Origin: Saccharopolyspora flava
Lineage (GTDB): Bacteria; Actinomycetota; Actinomycetes; Mycobacteriales; Pseudonocardiaceae
Assembly: GCF_900116135.1 (NCBI RefSeq)
Contig: NZ_FOZX01000006.1
Location: forward strand, 124,001 to 188,000
Direction of reading: 5' to 3'
Length of the DNA: 64,000 bases
Each line of letters starts with the position of its first letter. Positions within the stretch are counted from its first letter, which is position 1. The position numbers and the translations under genes are program-made. Shown here piece by piece: positions 62,808 through 64,000 of this stretch. The notes under the pieces were generated by a model that saw nothing but the letters and a program-made list of their open reading frames with translations, was not told where the DNA came from and searched no databases.

Positions 62808-64000
62808 GTGCCGGAAAACCACGACAACTCCAGTGGTGCGGATCCGTCGACCGAACGGCTGCGCACCGACCAGGACCAGCAGAGCGCGTCGGACGTCGAG
62901 ACCACGCAGGCCTGGCCGGTCCAGGACCCCGAAGCGTCGGCGGACGCCGCCGCCCGGTCGGAGTCGGAAGCGCCGGAGAAGCCCGAGGTGCCGGAGAAGC
63001 CCGAGACTCCGCAGGAGTCCGACGCCGAGCGCACCCAGCAGATCGCGGCGCTGCCCACCGACTTCAGCGGGTTCCCGATCGGCGCCACCCAGACCATTCC
63101 CTCGGTCGGCCAGCAGCCCGGACCCCAGCAGGCCGCTCCGCAGCAGCCCATGCCGCCCCAGCCGACGGTGCAGCAGCCGACCGCGCAGCAGCAGACCGTC
63201 CAGCACGGGCCGCAGACCGCGATGTTCGGCGGCGGCGGTGTCGCGGGCACCGACCTCGGCTGGAACACCTCCGACGAGCCCCGGCCCGTCGACGAGAAGC
63301 GGCAGAAGCTGCTCCGGGGCGGGCTGATCGCCGGTGCCGCGGTCGCGGCGTTAGCCCTGATCTACGTCGGTGACCTGCTGTTCACCAGCGGATCGCTGCC
63401 GCGCGGCACGGTCGTCGCCGGTGTCGACGTCGGCACCCTCGAACCGGCCGCCGCCGAGAGCAAGCTCCGCGACGAGCTCGAACCCGGCCTCGACAAGCCG
63501 GTGCGGCTGCAGGTCGGCGACCGCGGCGCCACCGTCAAGCCCGACGAGGTGGGCCTGCGGATGGACTGGGCCGCGACCGTGAAGAAGGCCGACGACCAGC
63601 CGCTGAACCCGTTCACCCGGATCGGCTCGCTGTTCAGCACCCACGAGGTCACCCCGGTCAGCACCAGCGACCGCCCGCAGCTGGTCGCGGCGCTGCAGGA
63701 GGTCAGCCCGCAGCTCGGGCTGGAGCCCACCGACGGCACCATCCGCTTCGAGGGCACCAAGCCGATCCCGGTGAACCCGGTTCCGGGGCAGAACCTCGAC
63801 ATCCAGCACGCGGCCAACGAGATCCAGGCGCACTGGGCCGAGGGACGTCCGATCCCGCTGCCGGTCACGCAGCTGCCGGTGAGCACCACCCGCGAGGGCG
63901 TGCAGAAGGCGCTGCACGAGATCGCCGAGCCCGCCGTGTCCGCCCCGGTGACGGTGCGCGGCCAGGGCAAGGACGCGACGCTGGAGCCGGAGGCGATCGC
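62808..64000 (+). CDS. VanW/peptidoglycan-binding family membrane protein, N-terminal part (cut by window edge)
   Basis: 397 codons to the window end. A disordered, acidic then Gln/Pro-rich cytoplasmic N-terminus (about 1-165, with an EKPEVPEKPETPQE repeat) precedes one membrane helix at about 175-192 (LIAGAAVAALALIYVG). The outside part begins with a PG_binding_4-type domain: SLPRGTVVAGVDVGTLEPAA, typical of VanW-family proteins. A second such domain starts near LEPTDGTIRF; the VanW core would lie beyond the edge. GTG at 62808 has AGGAGAAGGGG upstream. Codon 182 is TTA. A role in the cell wall is inferred. Confidence 0.85.
   Translation, partial: MPENHDNSSGADPSTERLRTDQDQQSASDVETTQAWPVQDPEASADAAARSESEAPEKPEVPEKPETPQESDAERTQQIAALPTDFSGFPIGATQTIPSVGQQPGPQQAAPQQPMPPQPTVQQPTAQQQTVQHGPQTAMFGGGGVAGTDLGWNTSDEPRPVDEKRQKLLRGGLIAGAAVAALALIYVGDLLFTSGSLPRGTVVAGVDVGTLEPAAAESKLRDELEPGLDKPVRLQVGDRGATVKPDEVGLRMDWAATVKKADDQPLNPFTRIGSLFSTHEVTPVSTSDRPQLVAALQEVSPQLGLEPTDGTIRFEGTKPIPVNPVPGQNLDIQHAANEIQAHWAEGRPIPLPVTQLPVSTTREGVQKALHEIAEPAVSAPVTVRGQGKDATLEPEAI

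Overview
The window is a 64 kb piece of a high-GC, gram-positive chromosome, almost certainly an actinomycete of the Pseudonocardiaceae (Saccharopolyspora-like). The reasons are a very strong G/C third-position bias, frequent GTG and TTG starts, leaderless promoters, a conservon-type operon, myo-inositol-1-phosphate synthase, a DasR-type operator and several actinobacterial domain families (DUF5318, DUF6049, DUF742, DUF5931 sensor kinase). The genus is an inference; no rRNA or tRNA gene was found to settle it. Gene content suggests an origin-proximal region. The left end (sigM, pseudokinase, murJ, DUF6049, NUDIX, pcnA) matches the block left of oriC in Mycobacterium tuberculosis. leuS and the ino1-padR-DUF5318-ponA-mannosyltransferase block match genes right of oriC there.

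Layout. 1-6.6 kb is a minus-strand cell-envelope operon: sigM (cut by the window edge), a MurJ-linked pseudokinase, murJ, a secreted DUF6049 protein and a NUDIX hydrolase. It diverges from pcnA. 8.4-12.6 kb holds yqgE/algH, an SdpI-like membrane protein and leuS, which is preceded by a Leu-codon leader peptide and attenuator. 12.9-16 kb has an acyl-CoA oxidase-like enzyme and a secreted protein. 16-19.2 kb is a conservon (sensor, roadblock, DUF742, P450) without its usual GTPase. 19.7-23.7 kb has a small membrane protein, a TetR regulator, a glutaredoxin and ptsI with a DasR operator across its start. 23.8-33.2 kb contains a MacRS-like two-component system, two diguanylate cyclases, an AI-2E family permease, two secreted Pro/Ala-rich proteins and a GT87 mannosyltransferase. 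33.3-40.6 kb is the conserved ino1/padR // DUF5318-ponA-GT87 block. 40.6-43.6 kb has small envelope genes, an M20 peptidase and a GPP34 protein. 44-47.7 kb is a branched-chain 2-oxoacid dehydrogenase operon (bkdABC). 47.7-54 kb is a lipid-metabolism neighbourhood: PPOX protein, SCP2, TetR, MaoC hydratase, FabG4-like reductase and thiolase, with two similar palindromic operators. 54.4-64 kb has an orphan AAA ATPase, a GH26 mannanase, an APH-like kinase, an MFS transporter, a LysR regulator, a thioredoxin/NHL protein, a GroES-like protein and a truncated VanW-family protein.

The most unusual content is non-coding. There are at least four families of palindromic repeats: CTGCGG-type elements at three loci; two elements sharing an identical 29-bp core; a four-copy array of 16-bp palindromes in front of the ATPase gene; and A4-C4-G2-T4 type palindromes, one serving as the leuS terminator and others lying in frame inside the MFS transporter gene. 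No CRISPR array, insertion sequence, prophage or biosynthetic cluster was seen.
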